A stretch of 64,000 nt of DNA from Brevibacillus gelatini. Lineage in GTDB: Bacteria; Bacillota; Bacilli; Brevibacillales; Brevibacillaceae. The stretch's first letter is position 1. Each line of letters starts with the position of its first letter. A program made the translations under genes and the position numbers. Location: contig NZ_RHHS01000039.1 in assembly GCF_003710935.1 (NCBI RefSeq), positions 100,878 through 164,877 of the forward strand. Direction: 5' to 3'. The notes beneath the pieces are model-generated. The model had not been told where the DNA came from. It saw only the letters and a list, made by a program, of their open reading frames with translations, and did not search any database. Below, piece after piece: positions 63,411 to 64,000 of the stretch.

Positions 63411-63841
63411 TAATAATTCAGTTCATTGTACTGAATATTATTTCCGCTCAAATCCTGACTGGGGAGTATTACTACATCCCATACACCTTGTTTTTTTAAC
63501 GAGCTATCCATACTAATCACATAGTCCTCGACTCGTTCAAACTCCTTGTCCACTCCTTTTGAGTCTGCGCTTGCGAACCACTGAATCATCTGGTGATAAT
63601 CGTAATCCGATTTCTTTGTTTGAAATAATTCAATGTAATTCTCGCCGTTTCCATACGAGATCAGAAGAGACTCCTCTTTCAAATCCAAAATTCTTTTTTG
63701 CTCATGAAAACCATCAGGTAAGTAGTCTGGCAAGAATACTTGAAAGCTAAGTTTTTGTAAATCATCATTACTTACACTAGCGTTTGTACAAGCAACTAAC
63801 AGAAGACAGAATAAGAAAGGAGTTATTTTTCTTAAAAACAT
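63338..63841 (-). CDS. Small hypothetical lipoprotein
   Basis: 167 aa. Residues 1-18 form a lipoprotein signal peptide with lipobox LVAC just before Cys18 (read from MFLRKITPFLFCLLLVAC). The mature part is hydrophilic, with VFLPDYLPDGFHEQKRILDL, SYGNGENYIELFQTK, and a repeated Glu/Lys tail; the opening resembles the DUF4367-type fold of PLPxGF...E..., often seen in anti-sigma or sporulation lipoproteins. Several close start codons exist (63841, 63847 and a GTG at 63850). The lower GC content fits recent acquisition. Confidence 0.7.
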   Translation of the reverse strand: MFLRKITPFLFCLLLVACTNASVSNDDLQKLSFQVFLPDYLPDGFHEQKRILDLKEESLLISYGNGENYIELFQTKKSDYDYHQMIQWFASADSKGVDKEFERVEDYVISMDSSLKKQGVWDVVILPSQDLSGNNIQYNELNYYHVQSNVNNEEELKKFIKSLKKIN

Positions 63842-64000
63842 CTGCATCACCGTTTCACAGTTTATTTCGGGTCACTAGCGTTGCATAAAAATCGCCAGGA
63901 TTAATAAACTGATTTTTCCGAACTGAATTCCACTTCCAAATGGCTAAAGAACGGAGTGACCCACAAAGGTAGTTCCGTCTATTTGGCATTTATATACACT
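63842..64000. other. Window end, no gene seen
   Basis: 159 bases without a supported frame on either strand. It probably holds the promoter of the lipoprotein gene. Confidence 0.4.

Overview
The window looks like a low-to-mid GC Firmicute chromosome, most probably Brevibacillus or a close relative in the Paenibacillaceae. This is inferred from gene order, protein features and regulatory devices (PyrR attenuators, S-box leaders, GGAGG-type ribosome sites, frequent TTG/GTG starts). No rRNA, tRNA, CRISPR array, prophage or intact insertion sequence was seen.

Layout. (1) 0.3-2 kb: an M20 peptidase and an RDD membrane protein. (2) 2-16.2 kb, minus strand: the conserved housekeeping block yicC-remA-gmk-rpoZ / coaBC-priA-def-fmt-rsmB / rlmN-prpC-prkC-rsgA-rpe, in the classical Bacillus order, with a promoter before yicC and another before rlmN. 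(3) 16.4-31.3 kb: rqcH followed by many small or accessory genes: a Gmad2 lipoprotein-like protein, an enoyl-CoA hydratase homologue, a Cys/Tyr-rich small protein, a GntR regulator, YjzC, a DUF309 protein, a divergent KptA-like protein, a CPBP protease, an MFS transporter, CcdC, VOC and CapA proteins, and hom, which sits behind two tandem SAM-I riboswitches. (4) 31.4-38.6 kb: two cyclase/arylformamidase genes around a Gfo/Idh oxidoreductase and zwf, a TPR-AAA+ ATPase, and an ArsR regulator that shares a 13-base operator with the adjacent dehydrogenase gene. (5) 38.7-49.1 kb: a complete PyrR-attenuated pyrimidine operon, pyrR-pyrP-pyrB-pyrC-carA-carB-pyrF-pyrE, which lacks pyrK and pyrD. (6) 49.1-53.2 kb: a TolB-like propeller protein, a VOC protein, an RluD-type pseudouridine synthase, lspA and a small kinase-fold protein. 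(7) 53.3-62.7 kb: a tight five-gene minus-strand cluster of carbohydrate genes: DUF4912 protein, GH57 branching enzyme fused to a GT4 glycogen-synthase-like domain, nucleotidyltransferase fused to a degenerate phosphomannomutase domain, GH15 enzyme, and phosphoglucomutase. (8) 62.7-64 kb: an AT-rich end with a perfect 20-base inverted repeat, a cre-like site and a small lipoprotein gene.

How it works together. Region 2 couples ribosome and translation maturation to a PrkC/PrpC phosphorylation switch. Region 5 makes UMP under attenuation control. Region 7 is the best candidate for an under-described system: its gene content would make and remodel an alpha-glucan from hexose phosphate (PGM, nucleotidyltransferase, synthase/branching fusion, trimming by GH15), without the usual GlgC/GlgA/GlgB set being visible here.
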